Notes: generated from the letters alone by a model not told the origin. Positions 36,563 to 46,112 are shown, counted from the first letter of the stretch. The stretch is 64,000 nucleotides of DNA from JANXQG01 sp963780045 (GCA_963780045.1 CAVZZZ010000001.1:744001-808000), one strand, 5' to 3'. A program made the numbers and translations.

Positions 36563-36984
36563 TGCTGGTGCTCGATACCGACCACATGAGCCTCTTGGAG
36601 TGGGGCACGGACGAATCCGCGGCCCTTCGAGAGCGACTGGCCGACGTTCCTCTCGAGGAAATCGCAACTACGATCATCAGTTACGAGGAGCAGATGCGCG
36701 GTTGGATGGCGTACGTTGCTCGTGCGAAATTGATCGAGCAACAGTTGCAGGCGTACAGCCGATTGCGCAGGCACCTCGAGAACTATCGTCAGGTGCGAGT
36801 CTTGGACTTCGATCAACCGGCGATTGCGGAATTCCAGCGCATGCGGCGCGAGAAGATTCGCATTGGCTCCATGGACCTCAAGATCGCGGCGACCGTCTTG
36901 TCGCGCGGGGCGACGCTGCTTTCGCGCAACCTTGCGGACTTCCGCCGCGTGCCGAGTTTGAAGGTGGAAGACTGGACAAGATAA
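36562..36984 (+). CDS. PIN-domain ribonuclease toxin (VapC-like)
   Basis: 140 residues. Acidic PIN residues are in LVLDTDHMSLLEWG (Asp5, Asp7), EEQMRGWMAYV in the middle, and GSMDLKIAATVLSRGATLLSRNLADF near the end, as in VapC/FitB-type toxins. ATG 36562 overlaps the upstream stop. The 60679 toxin shares EEQMRGW, MDLKIAAT and the RDF-RVPNL/SLxxENWxR end, so these are paralogues. Expected to cleave RNA (tRNA or rRNA) with Mg2+ when free of the antitoxin. Confidence 0.88.
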   Translation: MLVLDTDHMSLLEWGTDESAALRERLADVPLEEIATTIISYEEQMRGWMAYVARAKLIEQQLQAYSRLRRHLENYRQVRVLDFDQPAIAEFQRMRREKIRIGSMDLKIAATVLSRGATLLSRNLADFRRVPSLKVEDWTR

Positions 36985-37089
36985 TGCTTATTAAGTTTAC
37001 GTCGCGCCCCACGGACAGAATGTTGAGACAGCGGTCTAAGGCTGATTGCCTGCCTTGTGGCCGACGGGCGCCACATATAAAATACCGCC

Positions 37090-38571
37090 ATGCTGCAAGA
37101 CGAAGAAAAGGCGCCTCGCGAACCTCAAGCAAGACTGAGCGAGGACTGGCTGGCCGTTTGCGGTGGCGTGTTGATCTTCGTCCTCTCCTTGGGGATTCTC
37201 CGCGGCGTCGATCTGCTGGGCTGGGGCGTAAAAACCCAAGTCTGGCTCCGTTTGGCCGACGCCTTGTCGCCCGTTTCGAAATCCTATGGCACACTAAATG
37301 GCGTTACGTCGCTGCTGGCCACGTTCATCTTTCTGCTCTTCCTGGCCAGCCTCGGCGCCTGGGCCTTGCGGCTTCCCTTGTACGAGTTCCTGGGCGGGTT
37401 CACGGCCATCTTCTGGATCAGCTATGCGTGCTGGATCGCCGGCAGCTACGCTTACGTCGCCGCCACTGAGGACAAACTCAAAAGTCTTGGCATCGGCTGG
37501 TCGTTGAACCTGACCTCCGAAGCCGGTTACATCATCGCCTTGATCGCGGGACTGGCGGTGGGTAATCTTCTTCCCCGGTTTGCCCAGTCGATTCGCGCCG
37601 CGATCCGGCCGGAATGGTATATCAAGACGGCGATCGTGATTTTGGGCGGATACCTGGGCATTGCGGCGGTCGAGCAGTGGGGATTGGCGAAGGCGGTCAT
37701 GTTCCGCGGCTTATGCGCGATTGTCGAGGCCTACCTGATCTATTGGGCACTGGTCTACTTCGTCGCCCGCAAGTTCTTCAAGTTCAGCCGCGAATGGGCG
37801 GCGCCCTTGGCGTCGGGCATTTCCATCTGCGGCGTTTCCGCGGCGATCGCCACCGGCGCGGCGATCCGCGCCCGTCCCATCGTGCCGATCATGGTCTCGT
37901 CGCTGGTGGTGATCTTCGCCGTCGTCGAGCTGCTCGTCCTCCCCTTCGCCGCCGGGCGGTTCCTCTATCGCGAGCCAATGGTCGCCGGCGCCTGGATGGG
38001 GCTGGCCGTGAAGACCGACGGGGCGGCGGTCGCCGCGGGCGCGATGGCCGATTCGCTCGTGCGTGCCCAGGCCCAGGCGGTTGACGGCGTACATTACGAG
38101 AAGGACTGGATCATGGGCGCCGCCACGACCGTGAAGGTCTTCATCGACGTCTTCATCGGGATCTGGGCCTGCATCCTTGCCGCGATCTGGTGTACGTGGA
38201 TCGAAGGCAAATCCGACGGCAAGGTCCCCGGCAAAATCCCGCTGGCGGAAATCTGGCAACGCTTCCCCAAGTTCGTTTTCGGCTACCTCTTCACGTTCCT
38301 GGCCGTGGTGCTTCTGGCCGCATGCCTGCCCGGCTCGACGGACAAACTCAAGGCGGCGATGGGCGAGGCCAACGGCTTCCGCACGACCTTCTTCTGCATG
38401 ACCTTCTTCTCGATCGGCGCCGTAGCGAATTTCAGGAAGCTCTGGGAAGAGGGAATCGGCAAGCTGGCCGCGGTCTACATCGTCTGCCTGTTCGGCTTCA
38501 TCGTCTGGATCGGGCTGGCGATCTCCTGGCTTTTCTTTCACGGCGTGAAACCGCCGCTTGTAGTAGGCTGA
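37090..38571 (+). CDS. Putative sulfate exporter family transporter (YeiH-like)
   Basis: 493 residues with about a dozen hydrophobic helices. Motifs of the family: VKTAIVILGGYLG-type segment (WYIKTAIVILGGYLGIAAVEQWG), SGISICGVSAAIATGAAIRA in the central re-entrant region, and GAWMGLAVKTDGAAVAAGAM. It is longer than usual YeiH proteins (about 350 residues) because of extra N-terminal helices and a loop with SDGKVPGKIPLAEIWQRFPKFVFGYLF, a version common in planctomycetes. Substrate is not established for the family in general. A 52-residue membrane protein follows after 16 nt. Confidence 0.85.
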   Translation: MLQDEEKAPREPQARLSEDWLAVCGGVLIFVLSLGILRGVDLLGWGVKTQVWLRLADALSPVSKSYGTLNGVTSLLATFIFLLFLASLGAWALRLPLYEFLGGFTAIFWISYACWIAGSYAYVAATEDKLKSLGIGWSLNLTSEAGYIIALIAGLAVGNLLPRFAQSIRAAIRPEWYIKTAIVILGGYLGIAAVEQWGLAKAVMFRGLCAIVEAYLIYWALVYFVARKFFKFSREWAAPLASGISICGVSAAIATGAAIRARPIVPIMVSSLVVIFAVVELLVLPFAAGRFLYREPMVAGAWMGLAVKTDGAAVAAGAMADSLVRAQAQAVDGVHYEKDWIMGAATTVKVFIDVFIGIWACILAAIWCTWIEGKSDGKVPGKIPLAEIWQRFPKFVFGYLFTFLAVVLLAACLPGSTDKLKAAMGEANGFRTTFFCMTFFSIGAVANFRKLWEEGIGKLAAVYIVCLFGFIVWIGLAISWLFFHGVKPPLVVG

Positions 38572-38587
38572 AATGGCGGAGGCTGAT

Positions 38588-38746
38588 ATGGCGGACGAAC
38601 CGAAGCTCAGCGACGAACTGAAGAAAATGGAGTACGAGCCGCTGCTGCCCGTGGAGAAGAAGCTCATCGCGGGCAGCCTGCTGCTTGGAATTGTGCTGTT
38701 GGGTCTTTTGATGTGGATCAGCCACGTCTTCTTTCCGGGCGGTTGA
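38588..38746 (+). CDS. 52-residue single-span membrane protein
   Basis: A reading frame too short for usual gene finding. ATG 38588 has GGAGG at 38578-38582, five bases upstream; another in-frame ATG at 38573 lies without such a site. The product has an acidic/basic N-terminus (MADEPKLSDELKKMEYEPLL) and one helix (LIAGSLLLGIVLLGLLMWI) ending HVFFPGG. Placement right behind the YeiH-like gene suggests an accessory subunit of that transporter; no known family recognised. Confidence 0.65.
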   Translation: MADEPKLSDELKKMEYEPLLPVEKKLIAGSLLLGIVLLGLLMWISHVFFPGG

Positions 38747-38772
38747 CGGGCCGGGCCGGTGAGGGCTAGAAT
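38743..38772 (+). promoter_or_regulatory. Promoter for the restriction-modification genes, probably giving leaderless mRNA
   Basis: TTGACG (38743-38748), spacer 18, TAGAAT (38767-38772), each matching the housekeeping consensus at five of six positions. Seven bases after the -10 brings the start site to about 38779-38780, the A of the methylase ATG, and there is no Shine-Dalgarno. The -35 overlaps the stop of the preceding small gene. Confidence 0.55.
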
Positions 38773-38779
38773 ATGCCCA

Positions 38780-39703
38780 ATGATACGAGCTGCGGGCAAC
38801 ATTCCTCACCCAATCCCTTATCAAGGAAGCAAGCGATGGCTTGCTCCGACCGTCTGCGGCTGTATACCCAAGGGCGTTCGGACCGTTTACGAACCATTTG
38901 CCGGTTCAGCCGCCGTTAGCCTATATGCCGCGGCAGGTGCATCAGCGGATCGTTTTGTCATCGGCGATCTCCATAAGCCCATAGCCGGACTGTGGGATGC
39001 TATCATAAACTCGCCGCACGATCTGGCAGACGAGTATGAACGCTTGTGGCTTGAGCAAATCACTATCGGCAAGACACACTTCAATGACGTAAGGAAGGCA
39101 TTCAACCAAGAACCGCAACCTGCCACTTTCTTATACCTTCTCGCCAGATGCGTGAAAGCTGCGATCCGTTACAACCGAAACGGCGAGTTTAACAATACGG
39201 CTGACCACCGACGGCGCGGCGCGCGACCCGACACGATGCGGGACAATATCGTGCGTGCTGCAAAAGTGTTTTCTGGCAAGGCGCGAGTAGTTAATGCAGA
39301 TTATCTCGACACGCTTAAAGACGCAGATACTTCTGATGTGATCTACCTCGACCCGCCGTACCAAGGCACGAGCGGTGAGCGCGACAGTCGTTACGTGAAG
39401 GGGATCGGCTTCGCGGAGTTTTGCGATGGGCTGCGCGATCTCGTAAAGAGGAACCTGTCGCTCATCATCTCGTATGACGGGCGTGTGGGCGACAAGATTT
39501 ATGGCCAACGGCTTCCAGCTTCATTGAAGTTGCGAATGTTCGAAGTGAAAGCGGGAAGATCAACCCAGGAAACCCTCCTCGGCCGGGACGGTGTGACGTA
39601 CGAGTCTCTCTACGTTTCAGAATGCTTGCTAGATCGCGTCGAACGACTACCGCGATTGCTGGTTGAGCCAGCAGGACGAACTGAAGAACTCTTGCTCTTT
39701 TAA
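38780..39703 (+). CDS. D12-class DNA adenine-N6 methyltransferase
   Basis: 307 residues. PYQGSKRWLAP at the start and EPFAGSAAVSLYA (38-50) form the SAM site, and YLDPPYQG (DPPY 191-194) is the catalytic motif of N6-adenine methylases of the Dam/D12 class. ATG 38780 is used since IRAAGNIPHPIPYQGSKR is the normal D12 start. An HNH endonuclease follows after 9 nt, so this is the modification half of a type II system. Base composition is visibly less GC-rich than in neighbouring genes, consistent with transfer. Confidence 0.92.
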   Translation: MIRAAGNIPHPIPYQGSKRWLAPTVCGCIPKGVRTVYEPFAGSAAVSLYAAAGASADRFVIGDLHKPIAGLWDAIINSPHDLADEYERLWLEQITIGKTHFNDVRKAFNQEPQPATFLYLLARCVKAAIRYNRNGEFNNTADHRRRGARPDTMRDNIVRAAKVFSGKARVVNADYLDTLKDADTSDVIYLDPPYQGTSGERDSRYVKGIGFAEFCDGLRDLVKRNLSLIISYDGRVGDKIYGQRLPASLKLRMFEVKAGRSTQETLLGRDGVTYESLYVSECLLDRVERLPRLLVEPAGRTEELLLF

Positions 39704-39712
39704 GGCAGCGGC

Positions 39713-40462
39713 ATGGCCAAGCTGGACTACTCCGCTGAACTGTTGGCTGCAGTCGCGAAGGTAACGACCAAGCGAGGAAAAGTTCTTGTCGAGCATATCT
39801 TGAAGCACGGTAGTGTTTCCACAGAGGACTTGGAAACGATTTACGGACTCACCGACGCGGCGAGTGCGGCTCGCGACGTACGAGACGCAGGCGTTCCGCT
39901 GGCGAAAACTTCCGGCAAGCGTAAGACGGGCCGGCAGATGGCTGTCTATAAGTTCGGTAACCCATCCCTTATCCGAGGCAACCGGTTCCAGGGTCGCAAG
40001 GCGTTCGCAAAAGGCTTCAAAGAGGTACTGATCAACAAATACGGCTCTAAATGCGCACTGTGCTCCACCCCATACGAACCGCGATCTTTGCAAATTGATC
40101 ATCGTGTTCCGTATCAAATCGCCGGCGACTCGGGTGATTCCGGACGACCTCATGAAGACTATATGCTTCTTTGCGGATCGTGCCAACGGTCAAAGTCGTG
40201 GTCTTGCGAGCACTGCGAGAATTGGCGAGAAGGGCGACAGCCCGAGATTTGTCGGACCTGTTATTGGGCCGCGCCCGATGATTACACCCATATCGCGTTA
40301 AAGGACCATCGCCGATTGGAAATCGTTTGGCTTGGCGAGAATGAGGTATCCGACCACACCAAGCTCAAGTCACTTGCCGCTAAAAATGCCATAGCGCTGC
40401 CTCTTTACGCAAAAAAGGCCCTCGCTGAGCACGTGCGACGGCACAAAGGGTCTTCTTCGTAG
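39713..40462 (+). CDS. HNH-family type II restriction endonuclease
   Basis: 249 residues. N-terminal ~90 residues are winged-helix-like (VLVEHILKHGSVSTEDLETIYGL, RDVRDAGVPLAKT), which would recognise DNA. The nuclease centre is CALC (C114, C117), QIDHRVPYQIAGD (D129, H130), MLLCGSCQRSKSWSCEHCENW (C154, C157 and more), a zinc-bound HNH/beta-beta-alpha-metal fold. This DNA-binding plus HNH layout with the CEHC-NW element is found in restriction enzymes paired with D12 adenine methylases. Its recognition site cannot be read from the sequence. Confidence 0.85.
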   Translation: MAKLDYSAELLAAVAKVTTKRGKVLVEHILKHGSVSTEDLETIYGLTDAASAARDVRDAGVPLAKTSGKRKTGRQMAVYKFGNPSLIRGNRFQGRKAFAKGFKEVLINKYGSKCALCSTPYEPRSLQIDHRVPYQIAGDSGDSGRPHEDYMLLCGSCQRSKSWSCEHCENWREGRQPEICRTCYWAAPDDYTHIALKDHRRLEIVWLGENEVSDHTKLKSLAAKNAIALPLYAKKALAEHVRRHKGSSS

Positions 40463-40488
40463 TTGAACGACGCGTTCGATCCCACATT

Positions 40489-42079
40489 ATGGAAACCGCA
40501 ATGTCGCGAGCCCCGCGCTTTTTTCTCATGCCGGCCACGGCAGTCCTGTGTACTCTTTTCGCAGGAGAAGGTCGATCATGCACTTCAATCATGGTGGGCG
40601 CGAGAGCCTCGGCCGACGGATCGGTGATGACCTCCCACACAAACGACGATCATCGCTGCGGCTCGGAGATCGTCGTGATTCCGGAATCGCGGCACCCGCG
40701 CGGCGCCCAGCGGGAATTGAGCAAACGGCGCGACGACGATAGCGGCCCCATGCCCCGGTATGGCCGGGCGCCGACCGACCGTATTGACCAAATACCCCAG
40801 ACCTTCGGCTATCTGAACGCCGCGACGTATGCCATGATGAATGAGCGGCAGGTGGCTATCGGCGAATCGACCTTTGGCGGCCGCGCGGATCTCGTCAGCG
40901 CGAAGGGATCGATCGACTGCGATACGCTCACGCGGCTCATGCTGGAGCGCGCAACTACCGCCCGGCAAGCGATCCGCGTCGCCGGGGACCTGCTCAAGAA
41001 ACACGGATGGTGCGACGAAGGCGAAGCGCTCACGATCGCCGATCCGAAGGAAGTATGGCTGATGGAGATCGTCGGACCCGGGCAAGGATGCCGCAGGCGC
41101 GGTGTGGGCCGCGCAGCGTATTCCAGACGACCACGTTTCCGTCGTGGCCAATTCCGCACGGATCGGCGAGATCGACGTGGCCAAGCCCGATTGGTTCCTG
41201 GCGTCCGACAATGTGCTTCAGGTCGCTCGCGAGCGCGGTTATTGGGATCCGAAGAGCGCCCGGCCGTTTCGCTTCTACGAGGCTTACAATCCCGACGGCC
41301 GCACCGAGCTTGCAAGCACGCGGCGCGAATGGCGGGTTCTGAGTTTGCTGGCGCCGTCGCTGGGCTTGAACCCCAACAGCAACGTGTTTCCCCTTTCGGT
41401 CAAACCGGATAAGCCCGTGACCCCGGCAAAGATCATGGAAATCTTCCGCGACACGTATGAAGGCACCGATTTCGACATGGTAAAGAATCTCACCGTGGTC
41501 AATGACAACGGCAAGACCGTCAAGAGCCCCTTGGCCAATCCCTTCATGCCGTATGAGATGAACAAGATGCTCAAGATCAACGGCGGCTGGGGCTGGCGCG
41601 GCGAACGGTCGTTGGCCCGCTGGTACTGCATGTACGCGACGGTCACGCAATCCCGCTCCAATTTGCCCGATACGGTGGGCGGGATAGTCTGGTTCGGATA
41701 CGGGAATCCGGCGATGACTACTTACGTCCCGCTCTTTGCCGGCATCGAGGATTTGCCGGAGAGCTACAAGACCGACGGCCGCACGACCGGTTTCAGCCGC
41801 CGATCGGCCTGGTGGGCGTTCAATCGGGTGTCGCGCCTGGCAGCCCATCGCTGGGGCGATATGCGCGGCGACGTGGCAAACGTGCGCGACCCCATGCAGG
41901 AGAAGCTTTTCGCGGCACAGAAAGACGTGGCGACCAAGTTCCGCACGCTCGTTGCCGAGAATCCTGCCAAAGCCCGCGCCTATCTCACCAACGAGTCCGG
42001 CAAGGCATGTCGGGAAGCAGTCGAGTCGTACTGGGCGCTGGGCGATTCGCTATGGACCAAGTACGACGAGAAGTGGTGA
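40489..42079 (+). CDS. Secreted C69-family dipeptidase (peptidase U34), one frameshift
   Basis: Signal peptide about 1-30 then CTSIMVGARASADGSVMTSHTND: Cys31 becomes the N-terminal nucleophile after cleavage, the rule for C69 (Ntn hydrolases). MNERQVAIGESTFGG and VWLMEIVGP are further family motifs. Near 41078 (in CCCGGG) the frame changes: the second part runs AAGAVWAAQRIPDDHVSVVANSARIGEID to the end at 42079 (GRTTGFSRRSAWWAFNRVSRLAA). Combined about 530 residues, normal for the family. Hydrolyses dipeptides, in the periplasm by the signal peptide. Stands alone, convergent with the next gene. Confidence 0.85.
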
Positions 42080-42103
42080 GAGCAATTGGTCTGTTGAGGG
42101 ACA

Positions 42104-44019
42104 CTAGCGAACGGGAATCTCGATAACTCCGTATTCGGGCGCGGCGGGCAAGGAAAGCGTGAGGCCGTCTTTAGTGGCGACGAGCGGCAAGAGTTGGGCT
42201 TGCTCTGAATCCGGCGTCCGCAAGCTCGCGGTCATCGTCGTCGGGTGAAATTCGTTCGGCACGCGCAAGGCGATTTGCTTCGCCGCCGCTTGATGCCGCA
42301 CCAGATGCAAGGTCAGGGAATGCTTCGCCGTATAGGGCACGACTTCGACGCCGCTGTCCTGTGCCACAAGGAATGAATGTGGCTGCGCGAGTCTCACCGC
42401 CGTTTGCGAAAATGCGGCTTGGCCGGGGGAAACGACTTTGCCGCGGCCCACGCCGGTCTCCTTGGAGGGCGCGGCTTCCAGGCCGAGCGCTTGGTAGAGG
42501 ACGGAATAAGGCAGTTTCCGGCCAAGAACATCGTAACAGCCTGCATCCAGCGCCGCGACAAGAATGCCGCCTCCGCGCACCCAATCGGCCAGCGCTTTCG
42601 CCGATGATTCGCCAAGACAGGCCGCGGTCTCGACGGTGACAACGTGAAACTCCGCGAGCTTTCCCGTCGTGAGGTCTTCGTCGCGAAGCGCGGCCGTCGG
42701 AACACCGGCGGACAGCAAAGCGCCCAGACTCGCCGGAATCAATGCGCGATGGAGAGCGTTGCGGGACGAGAGGGAAAGCACGACTCCCGCCCGCGCCCAC
42801 GGGGTGTTCATAAAGAATTCAGGGTGCGCGTTGTGCCAGGCGAGCAATTTGGCCATTGCCTGGCGCGCCCGGGCGTCCGTGTGGCCGTCGTCGAAGCCGT
42901 CCACAATCCACGGCCTTGCCTGATGCGCGATGGTCGCAATGATGAGCGGGCTGATGACTTCCGGAGGCTTGATCCCGGTGTACGTATCGGACTCCGTGAA
43001 CGTGCCGATGTAATTCCAAAGCGGCCGACCCTCCGCCAGCGCACTGCCTAGCGCCATTTTTCGCGACATCCGCCACGAATCCAGGCCCACCGATTCCGAT
43101 ACCACCACGTCCTCATGCGCGTACTGCAGGTCCGTGGCGAGGCATGCGCTGTCGAAAAGATACTGGGTGTTGGCCACGAGCATGATCTTCGGATCGACTT
43201 CGCGAAGCCGCGCGAAAGGACTCGTTGATCTGGGCCCAAACGCGATTGCGCCACTGCAACCAAAGCGCGAACAGCGGACCTTCCTGCGAGGGAATCTCAA
43301 GCTGGTCGGGAGCGACGCCAAAAAACCGCTTCGTCCGTTCCGCGCCAAAGCGTTTTCTTACATAGTCGCGAAACGCCTTCTGGCATGCGGCGCAGTGGCA
43401 CGTCCAGCCGTCCTTCGCGAAAAAGAATTCGCTGTTGTCCAGCAAGATGCCGTCCGGCTGGTACTGGCGGGTGATGCGTACCGCGCGGTCCAGCGCGTAT
43501 TGCCGCGCCCCGCCCGTCGGGCAAAGCCAAGGCTGGCCGTAAACAAGCACCGGATTCCCCTTGGGATCGCGTTGCGACCACTCGGGATGTTCACGGGCAA
43601 CCTGGCCGCTCTGGAACTCCGGCGTTTGACCGCAGGCTTCAACGGAAGTATACAGAAGCACGTGATAGCCCGCCGCGCGATACGCCGCCATGCCGGCGCG
43701 GAACTGCTCCTCCGAAATCCGATCTCTCTCGGCCAGGCCGGTGTCGCAGTTGTGCGAGTCCGGCGGCTGAATGGTAATGGCATTGAAACCAAATTCTGAT
43801 TGCAGGTGCCGCGGCCGGTTGCCCAAGTGCGTCAGCATCGTGAATTGGGAATGGCCAACCGGCTGCAGCATGTTCGCCTCCGCCAGCCACGGCGCGGCAG
43901 GGGGCGGACGCCGGCAGCGGCAAGTCCGGAGGAACCGCTTCCCATGCCGATTCCGGCGGTGCGGCACTCAGCACGGCCGGCAACGCGCAAAGGAAAACAA
44001 GATTCAGTAAGCGCAACAT
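42104..44019 (-). CDS. Secreted glycoside-hydrolase-like protein (GH42/GHL-type TIM barrel), two frameshifts
   Basis: ATG 44019 begins a signal peptide (MLRLLNLVFLCALPAVLSA). A CCCCC run near 43905 changes frame to PWLAEANMLQPVGHSQFT; the barrel follows with ERDRISEEQFRAGMAAYRAAGYHVLLYTS and QPDGILLDNSEFFFAKDGWTCHCAACQKAF, a segment seen in uncharacterised planctomycete/verrucomicrobial TIM-barrel glycosidases. An extra base in a TTT run near 43214 shifts to FARLREVDPKIMLVANTQYL, then a glutamine-amidotransferase-like domain (ALADWVRGGGILVAALDAG) like the trimerisation domain of GH42. About 630 residues in total. Enzymatic activity and substrate unknown; Asp/Glu of LLDNSEFFF are candidate active-site residues. 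Confidence 0.6.
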
Positions 44020-44166
44020 AGTCGCTAAGAATCAGGCACGGACGAACTCTCGCAGCCAAGCCAAGGTCTACGACCCACACTTCTCTCGGATTGACGCGCG
44101 ACATGCGCGGAGTCAATCGCGTCGAGCACCAGGAATGCTTTCTCCGCCGTGCAGCGCGGCACGACA

Positions 44167-44302
44167 GACTACGGCATTTGCACGTCGCTGCGGACCTCCC
44201 GGTGAATCATCGGCGCGCACTTCATGTTACCATAAGCTTCCAAGCCTGCAATCTCCGCTGGAATCGAAAGGTGAGTTTAGAGGCTTGACTCAGGGTTGAC
44301 AC
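44167..44302. repeat. Dispersed ~130-bp repeat, copy A
   Basis: Aligns with 45288-45413 at roughly 80% by eye, with identical blocks such as CCCGGTGAATCA, GCGCACTTCAT and AAGCTTCCAAGCC. It lies between the 5' end of the minus-strand GH-like gene and the 3' end of the methyltransferase. No convincing reading frame is shared by both copies. The region 44020-44166 next to it holds nothing recognisable. Confidence 0.65.
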
Positions 44303-44314
44303 TGACGTTCCAGA

Positions 44315-45169
44315 TCAAGGGGCGACGCGCATTACGAAGAAGCTGACCGGACCGGTGTAACGTCGGCCCGATACGATAGGACTTGAGAAATAATCCTCCA
44401 GCAGCAAGCCGCTGCCCCGGGATGCCTCAACGACATCTTCGGGGTCGATAGGGTATTGAAAATGGATTTCCGTCCCCGACGGCAGAAACACCTCCGCCCT
44501 GTCCCTTCGACTTGCCAGGTCGTACACGAAGCGCATCGCGAACCGCATGGCGCCAATATTGACGTGCAGATACGTTCCCGATAGCAGTCTCATTCCGAAT
44601 TCTGTACGCGTGTCAAACACGAACAGGCCGCCCGGCCGAAGGTGTTCAGCAACTCGCGTCAAGACGGAGCGGACTTCGGCGACACTCCCGACATAATTCA
44701 GCGAGTTGAAAGAACATACGGCGAAGTCAAACCCGCGGTCCAAGTGAAAATCGCGAAAATCGCCCGCGACGAACCGTGCCACTTGCGACGTTCCATATCT
44801 CGCGCGGGCTTGTTCGAGCATCGGCTCGCTGGCGTCGAGCCCGACAACCTCGCGAGCACTAATCGACAAGCGAGAAGCCAGTAATCCCGTGCCGCACGCC
44901 AGATCGAGCGCAGTCCACGAGGTCAGTTGGTTTTCCTTCGCCAGATAGTTTACATACGCCGAATAGTTGTATGCAAAAAGACTCGTGTACTCGTGCCAGA
45001 TGCTGGCTAGGCCCTCGTAGGGTTTGAGTTTCGGGCGGGCGACCAGATTCTCGTTCGAGTACTCGGGAAACCGTAGCGCCCGGGCGTAGTACCAGTTTCT
45101 GCCCGACCCTCTCTGTGGTCCGACGAGTTGGCCCTTCGCCCGCCATTTCCGAATCGCCCGTAACAGCAT
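44315..45169 (-). CDS. SAM-dependent methyltransferase (class I), possibly truncated N-terminal HTH
   Basis: 284 residues. LDLACGTGLLASRLS is motif I for SAM, VVGLDASEPMLEQAR motif II, FDFAVCSFNSLNYV motif IV and LRPGGLFVFD motif V; the fold matches the small-molecule/UbiE-like methyltransferase superfamily. The first ~45 residues (LRAIRKWRAKGQLVGPQRGSG) look like the end of a helix-turn-helix of excisionase/MerR type; the frame is open for 13 codons upstream of ATG 45169 to a TAA with no start codon, so an N-terminal part may be missing. Flanked by the two copies of the ~130-bp repeat. Substrate unknown. Confidence 0.8.
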   Translation of the reverse strand: MLLRAIRKWRAKGQLVGPQRGSGRNWYYARALRFPEYSNENLVARPKLKPYEGLASIWHEYTSLFAYNYSAYVNYLAKENQLTSWTALDLACGTGLLASRLSISAREVVGLDASEPMLEQARARYGTSQVARFVAGDFRDFHLDRGFDFAVCSFNSLNYVGSVAEVRSVLTRVAEHLRPGGLFVFDTRTEFGMRLLSGTYLHVNIGAMRFAMRFVYDLASRRDRAEVFLPSGTEIHFQYPIDPEDVVEASRGSGLLLEDYFSSPIVSGRRYTGPVSFFVMRVAP

Positions 45170-45287
45170 CGGTGACTCCGCCGCGTATATATCGGTAACA
45201 GGACCCGGTTAGGTCGAGCGCTTGGACCGCCGGCGCGGCCCTAGGGTGCAGGGCGGCGACCTTAAAGGTCAGGCTTCGCAACACGGC

Positions 45288-45413
45288 AGGCTGCGGCATC
45301 TGCGCGTCGTTGCGATCCGCCCGGTGAATCAGCGACGCGCACTTCATATTACCACAAGCTTCCAAGCCCGCAATCTTCGATGGCTTTGAAAGTTGAGTTC
45401 TAAAGGTTGACCC
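45288..45413. repeat. Dispersed ~130-bp repeat, copy B
   Basis: Same orientation as copy A at 44167-44302, about 1.1 kb away. The two copies bracket the methyltransferase gene. The gap from here to 45552 contains nothing else recognisable apart from AGGAAG-like bases (45529-45534) before the antitoxin gene. Confidence 0.65.
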
Positions 45414-45552
45414 GAATTGCAGACCGCGATTGACCTTGGGCGGCGGCCAGTGGCCGTATGCGAACCGACGCATTGAGACTCTCGCCACGGCGGCGGGTTG
45501 ACCCGAGGTGGCAGGCACGTTACGATCAAGGAAGAAAAGAGGAAAACCTCAG

Positions 45553-45828
45553 ATGACTATCGCGACGATTCCCGCCGAGTTCGAGCCGTTCATCGCTCAT
45601 CAACTTGCCACGGGACGATATCGTTCCGCGGAGGAAGTAGTGTCCAATGCGCTGCGTTTGCTGTGCGAGCAAGAGTTGCTGGCGCTCCGACAAAAAATCC
45701 AAATGGGCATCGATCAGCTCGACCGCGGCGAGGAAATCGTAATTGAAAATGAAGAGGATTTGAAGCGCTTCTTCGATGAGATCGAAAGAGATGGAGAAAA
45801 GGAGATTGAGGCGGAGCGAGGGAGATGA
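45553..45828 (+). CDS. ParD-like type II antitoxin
   Basis: 91 residues. The beginning (ATIPAEFEPFIAHQLATGRYRSAEEVVSNALRLL) is the ParD/CopG ribbon-helix-helix pattern: beta strand, helix, then SAEEVVxxALRLL. A long acidic tail (IVIENEEDLKRFFDEIERDGEKEIEAE) should cover the toxin. ATG 45553 is chosen because upstream residues do not fit the family. Its stop overlaps the toxin start (ATGA). Confidence 0.88.
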   Translation: MTIATIPAEFEPFIAHQLATGRYRSAEEVVSNALRLLCEQELLALRQKIQMGIDQLDRGEEIVIENEEDLKRFFDEIERDGEKEIEAERGR

Positions 45829-46112
45829 AGCGATTCTCGCTTTCGCCGGAAGCGCGCAAAGACATCCGGCAAATATGGACTTATATCGCGCGTCAGAACC
45901 GGCCAGCGGCTGACCGCCTGAGAGGCAAGTTGCAAGAGCTTTTCTTGCTGCTCGGCCGCAATCCCCTGCTTGGCGAGGCATGCGACAACGTGCGCACAGG
46001 CTTGCGCTTCTTTTGTGCTGAAAGCTACGTCGTCTATTACGAGATCACACGCAGCAGCGTCAGGATCATCCGCGTCTTGCACGGAGCGCGTGATACGCGC
46101 GGGCAATTGTAA
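45825..46112 (+). CDS. RelE/ParE-family toxin
   Basis: 95 residues: FSLSPEARKDIRQIWTYIARQNRPAADRLRGKLQELFLLLGRNPLLGE, then FFCAESYVVYYEITRSSVRIIRVLHGARD. This is the ParE pattern (helix hairpin then beta sheet ending IIRVLHGARD). By pairing with a ParD-like antitoxin it is more likely a ParE (gyrase-directed) than a RelE (mRNA-directed) toxin; sequence alone does not decide. The gap to 46219 shows no other gene. Confidence 0.9.
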   Translation: MKRFSLSPEARKDIRQIWTYIARQNRPAADRLRGKLQELFLLLGRNPLLGEACDNVRTGLRFFCAESYVVYYEITRSSVRIIRVLHGARDTRGQL

